This document shows, one piece after another, positions 39,092 through 47,624 of a stretch of 64,000 nucleotides of DNA; the stretch's first letter is position 1; each line of letters opens with the position of its first letter. The position numbers and the translations under genes are program-made. This DNA comes from Haliscomenobacter sp041740695 (lineage in GTDB: Bacteria > Bacteroidota > Bacteroidia > Chitinophagales > Saprospiraceae): positions 45,998-109,997 of the forward strand of contig NZ_JBGSLK010000116.1 of the NCBI RefSeq assembly GCF_041740695.1, in the 5' to 3' direction. The notes beneath the pieces were generated by a model. The model was not told where the DNA came from. It ran no database searches and was given only the letters and a program-made list of their open reading frames with translations.

Positions 39092-40537
39092 ATGAAAAAA
39101 TACTTTCTTTCACTTTTTGCCAGCCTTTTGATCACGAGTGTTTTTGCTCAGACAACGGCTAAAAACGCTTATCAAATCCGGGTAAAAATTGATGGCTTTA
39201 CCGAAAAACAACTCTTCCTGGGTTACTACATGGGCGACAAGCAATATGTGATGGACACGGCTTTGGTGGACGCCAAAGGAGAATTTGTGTTCAGCGGCCC
39301 CGAAGCACTCAAAGGTGGGATGTACATCGTGGTGTTGCCCCCAAGCAATGATTTTTTTCAAGTCTTGGTAACCGATAAGGAACAATCTTTTTTTGTACGG
39401 ACTACCAAAGACAAACCGGGTGAAAACGTCAAGTTTGAGGGCAGCAAAGAAAACAGCTTGTTCTACGACTATGTCAATTACCTGAACGCCAAACGCCCGG
39501 AAGCCGAAGCCCTGGGCAAAGAAATTGCAGAAGCCAAAGACAATCAGGCTGCCAAAGATGCTGCCCAGAAAAAAATGGACAAGCTGAATGAGGACGTGGA
39601 AAAATACCAAAAAGACTACGTGGTCAAATACAAGGGTACTTTTGCCGCCGCCATCATCAATGCCAATATCAATGTAGAGCCCCCAAAAACCTTTGACAAT
39701 TTAGCTGAAGAAGAAAAAAACCGCCAATTGTGGCTCTGGACGCGCAAGCACTTTTTTGACAACCTCAACCTGAGTGACAACCGCTTGCTGCGCACCCCGT
39801 TTTTGTTCTCACGCCTCGATAATTATGTCAACAAACTCAGTGTACAACACCCCGATTCGATCAGTGTGGCCATTGATACGGTGTTGGAGCGCTTGCGGCC
39901 AGCCGATGAGGCCTTTAAATATTATCTGATTCACTTTTTGAACAGCTTTGCCGCATCCAAGTTTGTGGGCATGGACGCCGTATATGTGCACATGTCCGAA
40001 AAGTACTACGCCACGGGTCAAGCCAACTGGGCAAACCAGGAACAGGTGAAAAAAATTGTGGACAATGCCAAAAAGCTCAAGCCACTACTGATTGGCAAAA
40101 CGGCACCGGACATCGTACTCGAACGCAATGGTGCCCGGACAATGTTGAGCCAGCTTAAGTCAGAATATACCCTGCTTTACTTCTGGCGCTACGATTGTGG
40201 GCACTGCAAAGAATCGATGCCCGCGATGAAAAAATTCTTTGAAAAATTCAAAGACAAAGGCATCACCCTGGTAGCCATCTGTGTGAAACCCGCCCAGGAT
40301 CAACCCGAATGCCTCAAATACATTCAGGAAAATGGCTTGACCGGATGGTACAATGCCTTTGACCCAACGGGGCGTTATTATGTCCAGTACAATGTAGAAA
40401 CCACCCCCCAGATGTACATTTTGGACAACAAGAAAGAGATCATTTCCAAGCAGGTTCCCGCCGATCAGTTGGAAGATGTGATGGATAAGATCATCGAAAT
40501 GAACAAAAAGGAAAAAGAAAACGCGGGAAATAAATAA
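39092..40537 (+). CDS. DUF4369/DUF5106-type thioredoxin-fold exported protein (paralogue)
   Basis: 481 residues with signal peptide MKKYFLSLFASLLITSVFA. It has the same three-part layout as its neighbour: RVKIDGFTEKQLFLGYYMGD (DUF4369-like), a Lys/Glu-rich helical middle, and a TlpA-like domain with CGHC in WRYDCGHCKES and cis-Pro in ETTPQMYILD. The shared phrases (QHPDSI, VGMDA, ATGQ) indicate tandem duplication. It may be cotranscribed with the first copy. The C-terminus is strongly charged (KKEKENAGNK). Confidence 0.85.
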   Translation: MKKYFLSLFASLLITSVFAQTTAKNAYQIRVKIDGFTEKQLFLGYYMGDKQYVMDTALVDAKGEFVFSGPEALKGGMYIVVLPPSNDFFQVLVTDKEQSFFVRTTKDKPGENVKFEGSKENSLFYDYVNYLNAKRPEAEALGKEIAEAKDNQAAKDAAQKKMDKLNEDVEKYQKDYVVKYKGTFAAAIINANINVEPPKTFDNLAEEEKNRQLWLWTRKHFFDNLNLSDNRLLRTPFLFSRLDNYVNKLSVQHPDSISVAIDTVLERLRPADEAFKYYLIHFLNSFAASKFVGMDAVYVHMSEKYYATGQANWANQEQVKKIVDNAKKLKPLLIGKTAPDIVLERNGARTMLSQLKSEYTLLYFWRYDCGHCKESMPAMKKFFEKFKDKGITLVAICVKPAQDQPECLKYIQENGLTGWYNAFDPTGRYYVQYNVETTPQMYILDNKKEIISKQVPADQLEDVMDKIIEMNKKEKENAGNK

Positions 40538-40538
40538 C

Positions 40539-40624
40539 CGTAGGGGCGACCCTTTGTGGTCGCCCTTTTGGACGTACGCGGCCTTCGGCCGAAAAAAAGG
40601 CGACCACGTAGGGTCGCCCCTACG
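40539..40624. repeat. Palindromic repeat GTAGGGGCGACC...GGTCGCCCCTAC
   Basis: Outer arms CGTAGGGGCGACCCT and AGGGTCGCCCCTACG; inner arms TGGTCGCC and GGCGACCA; central GGCCTTCGGCC. It starts 1 bp after the stop of the second thioredoxin-fold gene. GTAGGGGCGACC-type repeats are widely dispersed in diverse bacterial genomes; function unknown, possibly terminator-like. Confidence 0.8.
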
Positions 40625-40669
40625 ACGGCCGCCCATATATCGATCCTGTCACTGTCATGGTCGATTTAA

Positions 40670-40700
40670 TTGCAATTGGAACCATTTTACCGTAATTTTG
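40670..40700 (+). promoter_or_regulatory. Possible promoter: TTG (-33) and TAATTTTG (-7)
   Basis: TAATTTTG at 40693-40700 matches the -7 consensus, and a TTG at 40670-40672 lies 20 bp upstream. The ATG of the downstream gene is at 40735. Confidence 0.45.
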
Positions 40701-40734
40701 CGTTACCTCTCCATTACACCATACCTCTATTCCT

Positions 40735-41163
40735 ATGAGATTACGCAAAATTGCCCGTTTTCCTAAAATGATGCTCTGGGCCTTCTGGATGGAAGGAGTC
40801 GAAACCAAGCAAATGGTCAAAACTTTCGTGAAACATGGGAGGGGTAAAATCATTCGCTCCAAATCAAAAGATGGACCCACTGCCGAAGAATTACAACAAG
40901 CCCGGGAGCAGCTCAAAGACTTACCTAAATTTCTGCCTTTTTTTATGTGTATTGCTGTTCCACTGCCTGGCGTTACGGAAGGGTATATGGTCTTGGCGGT
41001 CACTCTAGAGTCTTGGTTGGGGCATCGAGTGAGCTTGTTGCCTTCACAGATTCGAGGCGTATTTAAAAAATGGAAAGAAGAAGATGTTATTGTAGAAGTT
41101 GATCTCGAAATAGAAGCAGAACTGATTGAAGAGTTACAAAAAGACCCTAGTCTCCTCAATTGA
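40735..41163 (+). CDS. Small membrane-associated protein, possibly LETM1-like
   Basis: 142 residues. A basic N-terminus is followed by a hydrophobic segment (~64-85, LPKFLPFFMCIAVPLPGVTE) and a LLPSQIRGVFKKW motif. The order of EELQQAREQLKDLPKF, a proline/glycine membrane segment, then LLPS recalls the LETM1 domain of short Bacteroidota proteins, but the match is by eye and weak. The tail is acidic. It converges with the YbbR-like gene, overlapping it by 8 bp at the 3' ends. Confidence 0.55.
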   Translation: MRLRKIARFPKMMLWAFWMEGVETKQMVKTFVKHGRGKIIRSKSKDGPTAEELQQAREQLKDLPKFLPFFMCIAVPLPGVTEGYMVLAVTLESWLGHRVSLLPSQIRGVFKKWKEEDVIVEVDLEIEAELIEELQKDPSLLN

Positions 41164-42145
41164 TTTCTTTTTTAACGGCGTAAAACTCTACTACCTTCGG
41201 TACAAAGCGCACATTGCTCACAATGGTTGGCTGAAGGTTCACTGTTACCGGAACGGTGTTGCCCTCCTGTAGCGCAGCATTCGACAAATCTACCTCTGCT
41301 TTAAAATCCTCTGAGTTGAGCGAGTTAAAATGACTCAAGCCTACATTGCAGGTCAGGCGCACCTGACTGGGGAACAAGCGGTATTCCCGATCCGCATTTT
41401 TTACCTGAATTTTTACAAAGAGTGTTTTTTCCGTCACTTGCTCCACTGGGACCTGAACATTAACCCGCTGAAGGTTTAAGTTGATTTCTGCAGGTGGTGT
41501 TTTTAGCTCCACTAAGCCTTCATAATCATCTTTTAAATCGTGCAAAGTTAGTTTAGCCGTTGGCCATTCATAAGTTGGGCCAATTTTAGATGCTGGCCCG
41601 GAAATATTGACAGAATCGGGGTTCACTTTTACATTTCCTGAAAGGTAATAGCCGGGTGAATAACTCAAATCAGAAATAGGTCGGATGGGCACCCATTTTT
41701 GCATTTTAGGCTCCAGGCTAATTCGAATATCGGTATGACTAAGATTGGAAAAACTCAAATCATCCGCATTTACATGCTCACGAATGTCATTGAGCAGCCT
41801 TTTTTCATCCAAACGAATGTTATTGCGCTGGGTAAGATCATAAGTCAGATGGATTCTGGCCCCCAGCAAATAATCGTACAGCATGTCCCAGCCTCGGCCT
41901 TTGAGTTGGATGGACATATTGCGGGGCGGAGCTTGGCGGAAAGCCTGATTGGGAGGCAGTAAAAAATGGAGTTCAATTTTTTTGGTCGACACATAGGTTT
42001 GAGACATCCGTACCCCTACCCAAAAAATGAGGGCTATTCCAATGCATTGCATTAGAATAGCCCGGTCTTCCCTGGCACGAGGGACGAGGTTACTCTTCGG
42101 TAGTCGTAACCACCTGCGGCTTTTTACTTGCTCCATAGATGGCAT
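41156..42145 (-). CDS. YbbR-like domain protein
   Basis: 329 residues if started at 42145. One membrane segment (~30-46, ILMQCIGIALIFWVGVRM) is followed by several YbbR-type beta repeats, for example LELHFLLPP-like IELHFLLPPNQ, DSVNISGPASKIGPTYEWP and NLQRVNVQVPVEQVTEKTLF. YbbR/CdaR proteins sit in the membrane; CdaR regulates the diadenylate cyclase CdaA, but no cyclase is adjacent here. The chosen start overlaps yajC by 56 bp. A start at ATG 42052 would remove the overlap at the cost of 31 basic residues, so the N-terminus is uncertain. Confidence 0.78.
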   Translation of the reverse strand: MPSMEQVKSRRWLRLPKSNLVPRAREDRAILMQCIGIALIFWVGVRMSQTYVSTKKIELHFLLPPNQAFRQAPPRNMSIQLKGRGWDMLYDYLLGARIHLTYDLTQRNNIRLDEKRLLNDIREHVNADDLSFSNLSHTDIRISLEPKMQKWVPIRPISDLSYSPGYYLSGNVKVNPDSVNISGPASKIGPTYEWPTAKLTLHDLKDDYEGLVELKTPPAEINLNLQRVNVQVPVEQVTEKTLFVKIQVKNADREYRLFPSQVRLTCNVGLSHFNSLNSEDFKAEVDLSNAALQEGNTVPVTVNLQPTIVSNVRFVPKVVEFYAVKKEIN

Positions 42146-42434
42146 CAGTCAATTCCTTTGAAATAGCATTGCGCAATACCCGAACATATACTTTGGTGCC
42201 TACCTCCAAGGTAATCACGTCATCTTCAATTTTGCTGATACGCCCAAGCATCCCACTGTTGGTCACTACTTCGTCGTTTTTGGACAAGTTTTTGCCAAAG
42301 TTAGCTTGTTCGCGTTGTTTTTTCGCCTGTGGGCGGATCATGAACAAGTACATGATCAAAAACATGGAACCGATAAAAAGTAGGTTCATGTAACCCATTC
42401 CCGGAGCTCCGGTTGCTGCTTGTAAAAGTAACAT
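42090..42434 (-). CDS. yajC: Preprotein translocase subunit YajC
   Basis: 114 residues from ATG 42434; an upstream TTG at 42455 is less likely. A short hydrophobic N-terminal segment (~15-35, MNLLFIGSMFLIMYLFMIRP) is followed by QAKKQREQANFGKNLSKNDE, a VVTNSGMLGRISKIEDD beta part and TLEVGTKVYVRVLRNAI. This is the complete YajC signature. YajC joins SecDF and YidC around SecYEG. It lies 67 bp downstream of yidC on the same strand, which supports the assignment. Confidence 0.93.
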   Translation of the reverse strand: MLLLQAATGAPGMGYMNLLFIGSMFLIMYLFMIRPQAKKQREQANFGKNLSKNDEVVTNSGMLGRISKIEDDVITLEVGTKVYVRVLRNAISKELTDAIYGASKKPQVVTTTEE

Positions 42435-42501
42435 GTGTTGTATTTTTAAGGACAAATAACTGAATCAAGAGCGCATTGCCCTTGATTCAGTAATGAGCAA
42501 A

Positions 42502-44403
42502 TTATTTACGTTTAGCTGGTTTGGTTTTGTCTTTGTTTTTTTCTTCAGCCAATTTTTGCTGTTCTTTCAGCATGGTTTCCATTCGTTCACCAAAGCCACT
42601 TTTTTTCTTGGGCTTTTTGCGGTAGGCATCCATCCCAGCTTTGATCTTTTTCTCATCGATGAGGAAGTACTTGGTAGCCAGGGTTTGTCCAATGTTCAGC
42701 AAGTTACTAAAAAGCATATAAGCTGACAAGCCAGAAGCAGAACTATTGAAAAAGCCCATGAACATTACTGGCATGATGTACTGCATGTACAACATCGCCG
42801 GTTGAGCAGAGAAGTCCATGTTTTTGGAGTTGTACCAGGTATACAGCAAGGTAGACAATACCCACAAGAGGGCAAACAAGCTGATGTGGTCGCCAAACCC
42901 AAAAGGAATGCTGAATGGCAATTGGAAAAACTCGTCGTAAGAAGACAGGTCACCTGCCCACAGGAACTTGGCCTGGCGGAACTCAATAGATGCCGGGAAG
43001 AAGCGGTACAAGGCAAACCAGATGGGCAATTGCAGCAACATCGGGAAACAAGCACCCAGTGGGTTTACCCCAAATTCGCGGTACATCTTCATGGTTTCCA
43101 TTTGTACCTTTTGCTGATCATCTCCATGGCGTTCTTTCAAACGGTCGATTTCGGGCTTCAATGCCGTCATTTTCGACTGAGAATAGATCATGCGATAGGT
43201 CAAGGGAAACAAAATCAATTTAACCAAGAGCGTCAACATCAGAATGACAATACCTTTGCTACTAATCAGCCAAGTCAAAAAACTGAACAAAGGGCGAATG
43301 ATCCAACGATTGATCGTCCCCATGATGTTCTGACCAAAGGGAACAATGTCCGACATGCTGTAACCCATATTGTGCAATCGGTCAAATTCGTTCGGTCCGA
43401 TGTAAAAGTGCATGGCAAACTGCTCATTGCTGCCACCTCCGAATGGAATCTGGATGGTGCTAACCAACTCTTTCAAGTCTTCTGACTCTTCGGGCAGGTT
43501 TTTGCTGCTCATTTTGGCGCTGGCAAAACCTTTTTCCGACATTATGGCGCTGTTGAAAAACTGGTTGGTATTCGCAACCCATTGAATGGGTGCTCCTTCA
43601 GCATCTTTTTCAGAATACTGTTTGGTGGGCGAACAACGTCCGGCACGGGTATCCACTGGTTTGAAATTCAGGGTCGAGTACTGGCGCTCGTATTGGGTGG
43701 ATTTTTCAATTTTATCCAAATAATTCACCCATTTCAACTCAATCGTCTTGGCATTGGAAGCAAAGACTTTATCCATTCCTGTAAAATCAAGCGCATAGTC
43801 CAACTTGTAGGAATTGGCAGTCAGCGTATAGGTCTGTGCAAAATACTGGCCATTGCCCGCATCCGCCCGGAAAGTTACGGAGTTGCCATTTTCCTCAGCA
43901 GTAAAGTACAAATCAGCAGTATTGACCCCATTGCGCAAACCTTGTACGGGCAGGATGTACTCAAAGCGGTTTTTGTTGTCCTCCAACAAGTGCAAGGGAA
44001 TTTTCCGGTCTTTGCGATCCTTGCCGTGCACCATCTTGAAGTGTTTTTTCATCAACACATCCTTGATGCGCCCACCTTTATTGCTGAAAGTAACTTTGAT
44101 GAGCTCGTTTTCCAGCACAGTTGTTTCGGCGCTGCCAACAGCAGCGGCAGCGAAAGTACCAAATTGTCCCCCCAATATTTGTGCGCGCTGAGAATCGGGC
44201 ACTTCAGCTGCGGCTTCCAGTTTTTTCTTGGCTTCCTGCTTTTTAACGATGGTCAAGCTGTCGCGGAGTCGTTCTACTCTGGCGATGGAGTCCTGCGTGC
44301 GTTGCTGCGCGGCAATTTGCGCTTTTGACGGAGTGAGGAAGTATTGCCATGCCAAAAAAAGAATGAAAATCAGGGCTATCCCGATGATGTTATTTCTATC
44401 CAT
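42502..44403 (-). CDS. yidC: Membrane protein insertase YidC
   Basis: 633 residues. The N-terminal membrane segment NNIIGIALIFILFLAWQYF is followed by a periplasmic P1 domain (~90-350; NELIKVTFSNKGGRIKDVLM). The conserved C-terminal insertase has MGTINRWIIRPLFSFLTWLI, then LILFPLTYRMIYSQSKMTAL, GGCFPMLLQ-like LGACFPMLLQLPIWFALYRFF, and a hydrophobic end. A basic Lys-rich tail (KKPKKKSGFGERMETMLK) may contact the ribosome. Length is typical for Bacteroidota YidC. It is followed by yajC and the YbbR-like gene, consistent with a membrane-biogenesis operon. Confidence 0.95.
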   Translation of the reverse strand: MDRNNIIGIALIFILFLAWQYFLTPSKAQIAAQQRTQDSIARVERLRDSLTIVKKQEAKKKLEAAAEVPDSQRAQILGGQFGTFAAAAVGSAETTVLENELIKVTFSNKGGRIKDVLMKKHFKMVHGKDRKDRKIPLHLLEDNKNRFEYILPVQGLRNGVNTADLYFTAEENGNSVTFRADAGNGQYFAQTYTLTANSYKLDYALDFTGMDKVFASNAKTIELKWVNYLDKIEKSTQYERQYSTLNFKPVDTRAGRCSPTKQYSEKDAEGAPIQWVANTNQFFNSAIMSEKGFASAKMSSKNLPEESEDLKELVSTIQIPFGGGSNEQFAMHFYIGPNEFDRLHNMGYSMSDIVPFGQNIMGTINRWIIRPLFSFLTWLISSKGIVILMLTLLVKLILFPLTYRMIYSQSKMTALKPEIDRLKERHGDDQQKVQMETMKMYREFGVNPLGACFPMLLQLPIWFALYRFFPASIEFRQAKFLWAGDLSSYDEFFQLPFSIPFGFGDHISLFALLWVLSTLLYTWYNSKNMDFSAQPAMLYMQYIMPVMFMGFFNSSASGLSAYMLFSNLLNIGQTLATKYFLIDEKKIKAGMDAYRKKPKKKSGFGERMETMLKEQQKLAEEKNKDKTKPAKRK

Positions 44404-44515
44404 GTTTCAGACGTACAGATTACAAAATCCTTTGAGACACTGTTTATCTCAGTTGAAAAAATGAGGTGTAAAAAATCGCAGCAAAGGTAATTACTTTGTA
44501 CCTGTAATTGCACAA

Positions 44516-44974
44516 ATGATGGATAATTCTTCGATTCCATTCGATGGACGGCTGCTTCAAGCCTATTTGAGTACTTGTTATCGGGTGTGTTTTTCTCCCG
44601 AATCGAGGTTGGACATCCACATAGGTCAAAAACATCCTGAGTTGGATCAGCATCTGTTGGAAGTGGGGTATGCCCATTGGTTGTTCATCACGGCCTGGAA
44701 TCCTCATTCGCAGTTATTGGAGGTGAGTCAAAATGCAGCGCAGAATTTGGCCTTGCTAGAAACCATTCAAAACCTACAATTGCCTTATTTAATCGGTTGG
44801 GGAATCGGAGCAGATGGCACTTGGCTGGCAGAGGAGAGTTTTTGGGTGGCGGGCATTGAGCGGAATGCGGCACTGGATTTGGGAAAAAAATGGGCGCAGA
44901 ATGCGGTGGTGTGGGGGGAAATTGGAAAGGAGGCGGAATTGCTGTTGATTGCGGACAGACATTGCCGAATGTAG
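44516..44974 (+). CDS. DUF3293 family protein
   Basis: 152 residues, cytosolic. Features of DUF3293 are the WLFITAWNPHSQLLEVSQN segment followed by NLALLETIQNLQLPYLIGWG, GTWLAEESFWVAGIERNAAL and GKKWAQNAVVW. The function of the family is unknown. The TAG stop (44972-44974) lies inside the GTAGAGACGCAC palindrome that begins at 44971, so the repeat contributes the stop codon. It is divergent from yidC. Confidence 0.78.
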   Translation: MMDNSSIPFDGRLLQAYLSTCYRVCFSPESRLDIHIGQKHPELDQHLLEVGYAHWLFITAWNPHSQLLEVSQNAAQNLALLETIQNLQLPYLIGWGIGADGTWLAEESFWVAGIERNAALDLGKKWAQNAVVWGEIGKEAELLLIADRHCRM

Positions 44975-44998
44975 AGACGCACGGCCGTGCGTCTCTAC
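44971..44998. repeat. Palindrome GTAGAGACGCACGGCCGTGC...
   Basis: A perfect 28-bp palindrome in the 34-bp gap between the DUF3293 gene and the convergent aminotransferase gene. Related copies are at 62369-62438. GTAGAGACGCAC repeats are dispersed in Bacteroidota and cyanobacteria. Confidence 0.85.
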
Positions 44999-45008
44999 CT
45001 CGAAAATT

Positions 45009-46229
45009 CTATCCAATCACCGCCATATCCCGTACCTTCTTATACGGATAAACGGCCAGTGCCTGCTCCAAACAATCCATTGCTGCATCCAAAGCAGTGG
45101 TATTGAGTACGTAAGCGATCCTTACTTCGTCGATTCCTAAGCCAGGAGTGGCATAAAATGCCTCCCCGGGGGCCAGCATCACGGTAGCCCCGTTGTATTC
45201 AAACTCCTCCAACATCCATTGGCAGAAGTGATCGGCATTTTCTACCGGGAATTTGGCAAAGCAATAAAAGGCTCCGCCCGGTTTGTAGGATACGACGCCC
45301 GACATGCGAGTCAGTCGTTCGTACACCAGATCCCGGCGGCGGTGGTATTCTTCGCGGACATTGTCCATGTATTCGTCATCCAGCTCACAGAGGAATTCCG
45401 ACAACCATTGTCCAAATGCGGGTGGGCTCAGCCGCAGTTTGCCGTAATTGCTCACCGCCACCATCACATCCGGGTTGCGGGTGATGATGGTACCAATCCT
45501 GGCACCACAAGCACTGAATTTTTTGGAAATTGAATCCAGGACGATCACATTGTCCTCCAATCCTTCCAGCCGCAAAACCGAAAAGAACTCCTGACCATCG
45601 TAGCAAAAATCGCGGTAGACTTCATCCACAATCAGGTACAGGTCGTATTGTTTGACCAATAAGGCCAGTTGTTCGAGCAATTGACGCGGATAAAAGGCCC
45701 CGGTAGGATTGCTAGGATTATTCAGAAAAATGGCCCGGGTACGGCTGTTGATGACCCGTTCAAAATCCTGAATCTGAGGCATCGCGAAACCCGTTTCAAT
45801 CGTACTGGTTACGGGGCGTACCACCACATCGGCAATCTGGGCAAAGCCATTGTAATTGGCGTAAAAAGGCTCCGGAATGATGACCTCATCCCCCTTGTCG
45901 AAACAGGCAAAGAACAACAACTGGTTGCCTTCCGAAGCGCCCGTGGTCACCATGACCTCGTCTTTGGTGACGTGAACGTCAAATTTTTTCATTGCCGCCG
46001 CAAATGCCGCTCGAGTGCTCGCCCAACCTTCCGTTGGGCTATATTCCAGTACCTTGATATCCACCTCGCGCAAACGCGCCATGGCCGCTTCTGGAGTTGC
46101 GATATCCGGCTGGCCAATGTTGAGGTGATACACGTGCCGCCCTTTGGCCTTGGCACGTTCCGCAGAGCCTGCTAGCTTGCGGATGGGTGATAACGGGACA
46201 TTGTTGGCCCGCTGCGAAATATTCGGCAT
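45009..46229 (-). CDS. PLP-dependent aminotransferase, class I (aspartate aminotransferase-like)
   Basis: 406 residues, fold type I. It has HLNIGQPDIATP, the substrate/cofactor segment VTTGASEGNQLLFF, FLNNPSNPTGAFYPR, YLIVDEVYRDFCYDG (PLP-ring Asp) and the Schiff-base lysine K236 in DSISKKFSACGARIG, then a C-terminal FYATPGLGIDEVRIAYVL. Members transfer amino groups between aspartate or other amino acids and 2-oxoacids. The precise substrate is not fixed by sequence alone. It stands alone, with a 173-bp gap upstream that shows partial GAGACATTGAGAAC and CGTCTCAACTCC repeats. Confidence 0.9.
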   Translation of the reverse strand: MPNISQRANNVPLSPIRKLAGSAERAKAKGRHVYHLNIGQPDIATPEAAMARLREVDIKVLEYSPTEGWASTRAAFAAAMKKFDVHVTKDEVMVTTGASEGNQLLFFACFDKGDEVIIPEPFYANYNGFAQIADVVVRPVTSTIETGFAMPQIQDFERVINSRTRAIFLNNPSNPTGAFYPRQLLEQLALLVKQYDLYLIVDEVYRDFCYDGQEFFSVLRLEGLEDNVIVLDSISKKFSACGARIGTIITRNPDVMVAVSNYGKLRLSPPAFGQWLSEFLCELDDEYMDNVREEYHRRRDLVYERLTRMSGVVSYKPGGAFYCFAKFPVENADHFCQWMLEEFEYNGATVMLAPGEAFYATPGLGIDEVRIAYVLNTTALDAAMDCLEQALAVYPYKKVRDMAVIG

Positions 46230-46402
46230 TGCTTATAAGTTTGCTAGCAATTAGTTTCGAGACATTGAGAACATGGGGAGTCGAGTGCTCAACGTCTCAA
46301 CTCCTAAACGTCTCAACTCCCTTAATATTTGGATTCTGGATTCTGGTTAGGGCGGAAAATTAGTGCATTTTTGCCACTAGACTGGAATAATTCCAGATTA
46401 AT

Positions 46403-46633
46403 TTACGACAGCAAAATTTGAAAATCGGAAATTTCGATGGGAATGCCCCACATTCCTCCTGACATAAAATCGCTTACTTTATGGGCTTCAACCTCTACAA
46501 CCAGTCCATCTTTCATGAGTTCGAAAGGCATATTGATCGGTAGCCAATCGCCACCTTTTTCATCTACAATGCCCCAAATCCCACCTTCCAATTCGAGGTA
46601 GACCACCTTTCCTTTGATTTTTTTCTTTCGCAT
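46403..46633 (-). CDS. Small conserved hypothetical protein
   Basis: 76 residues. A basic start (MRKKKIKGKVVYLELEGG) is followed by IWGIVDEKGGDWLPINMPF and MWGIPIEISDFQIL, a small beta-barrel-like pattern seen in short conserved proteins of Bacteria and Archaea. It has no signal or membrane segment. It starts 4 bp downstream of the S24-type regulator stop on the same strand, so the two are probably cotranscribed. The function is unknown. Confidence 0.65.
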   Translation of the reverse strand: MRKKKIKGKVVYLELEGGIWGIVDEKGGDWLPINMPFELMKDGLVVEVEAHKVSDFMSGGMWGIPIEISDFQILLS

Positions 46634-46637
46634 CTTT

Positions 46638-47465
46638 TTATGAATTAACTAGTTTTTCAATGGTATTGTGTAAACGCTGAATCATCAGTTGTTGTTCCCC
46701 CAGCATTTGACGCAAGGCTTTGACGTCTTCTTGCACGGGCAAATGATGATGTTGACGGGCGGGTAAAAAGGCACTGATTTGGGTGTGCACCTGCCATACT
46801 TCCTGAATGTCAGACAAATGTATAGTATGCGACTCGTAAAAGCTATTGTCAGCGTACAGCTTTAAGTGTTGGTGTTCTTTCAATTCATTGCGCACCCGAT
46901 TGACCACAACGGCTGCCTTGGACACCAATACATAAACGTGCTGGTTTTTGATGCCTTGTTCCCATTGGTTTGGCTCAATGAAACTACAAACTACCTTGTC
47001 TCCTTCAAAAAAAGTGGGCTCCATGCTGTCGCCATTGATGTCAAAAGACCTTTGAGCAGTTTTGTTGTTCAGCGATGGCAAGGAATAAGAAGGTAGAGAT
47101 TGAATAAATTCAGGATTTCCAATTTCTTGCACGTATTCAGGCTGGACCGAACAGGGAATGTGCAAGATGCGTTCGTCATGATGTTGGTCGGTAACTATGG
47201 TCAGAATCCGCAATTCTTTGTTTTCACCGGGTTTGAGAAATAGTTCACCTTCTCCAGTGTACAAAAAAATAGGGTTAACCTGATAAACCTCAACCGCTTT
47301 GCGCAACAAATCAATCGTTACATCTCGCCGCCCTTTCAATATTTCGCTCAAACTTTGTGGCAAATAATCCAGTGCAAGCGCAAATTGCCGACTGGAACGC
47401 ACTCGATTTTCTTGTTTAAGTTGGTGATGGCACTGAATAAAGCGCTGTGTAACAATACTATTCAT
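46638..47465 (-). CDS. XRE/S24-peptidase-type transcriptional regulator
   Basis: 275 residues. The N-terminal HTH (~20-65) reads RQFALALDYLPQSLSEILKG and VTIDLLRKAVEVYQVNPIF. A LexA/CI-like S24 domain has INGDSMEPTFFEGDKVVC (candidate Ser147) and a lysine K183 in VYVLVSKAAVVVNRV. The C-terminal ~60 residues form a His/Gln-rich helical tail (RQMLGEQQLMIQRLHNTIEK) that may oligomerise. Such regulators control stress, phage or mobile-element genes. No phage genes flank it; only the 76-residue gene follows. Confidence 0.82.
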   Translation of the reverse strand: MNSIVTQRFIQCHHQLKQENRVRSSRQFALALDYLPQSLSEILKGRRDVTIDLLRKAVEVYQVNPIFLYTGEGELFLKPGENKELRILTIVTDQHHDERILHIPCSVQPEYVQEIGNPEFIQSLPSYSLPSLNNKTAQRSFDINGDSMEPTFFEGDKVVCSFIEPNQWEQGIKNQHVYVLVSKAAVVVNRVRNELKEHQHLKLYADNSFYESHTIHLSDIQEVWQVHTQISAFLPARQHHHLPVQEDVKALRQMLGEQQLMIQRLHNTIEKLVNS

Positions 47466-47549
47466 TGGGGGCGGTTTAGCAGCTGATTGAGCAAATTCGC
47501 TGACCTAAACAAATGTAGTCAATTGGGCTTAGATTGGGGGGATTTTTTA

Positions 47550-47624
47550 GTTGAAAAGTTTAGGGTTTCCCTCCGGTCGCTGAGCGAAGCCGAAGCGCCG
47601 GAGGGAAATCCTAAACTCTTCAAC
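47550..47624. repeat. Inverted repeat between S24 regulator and aspartate kinase
   Basis: GTTGAAAAGTTTAGGGTTTC and CCTCCGG pair with CCGGAGGGAAATCCTAAACT and CTTCAAC, around a ~20-nt loop (TCGCTGAGCGAAGCC). The right arm overlaps the aspartate kinase TGA stop (47620-47622). It probably terminates that transcript. Confidence 0.75.

Noticed and set aside
43582..44328. 248-codon plus-strand frame inside yidC
   Set aside because: Antisense shadow of a highly conserved gene.
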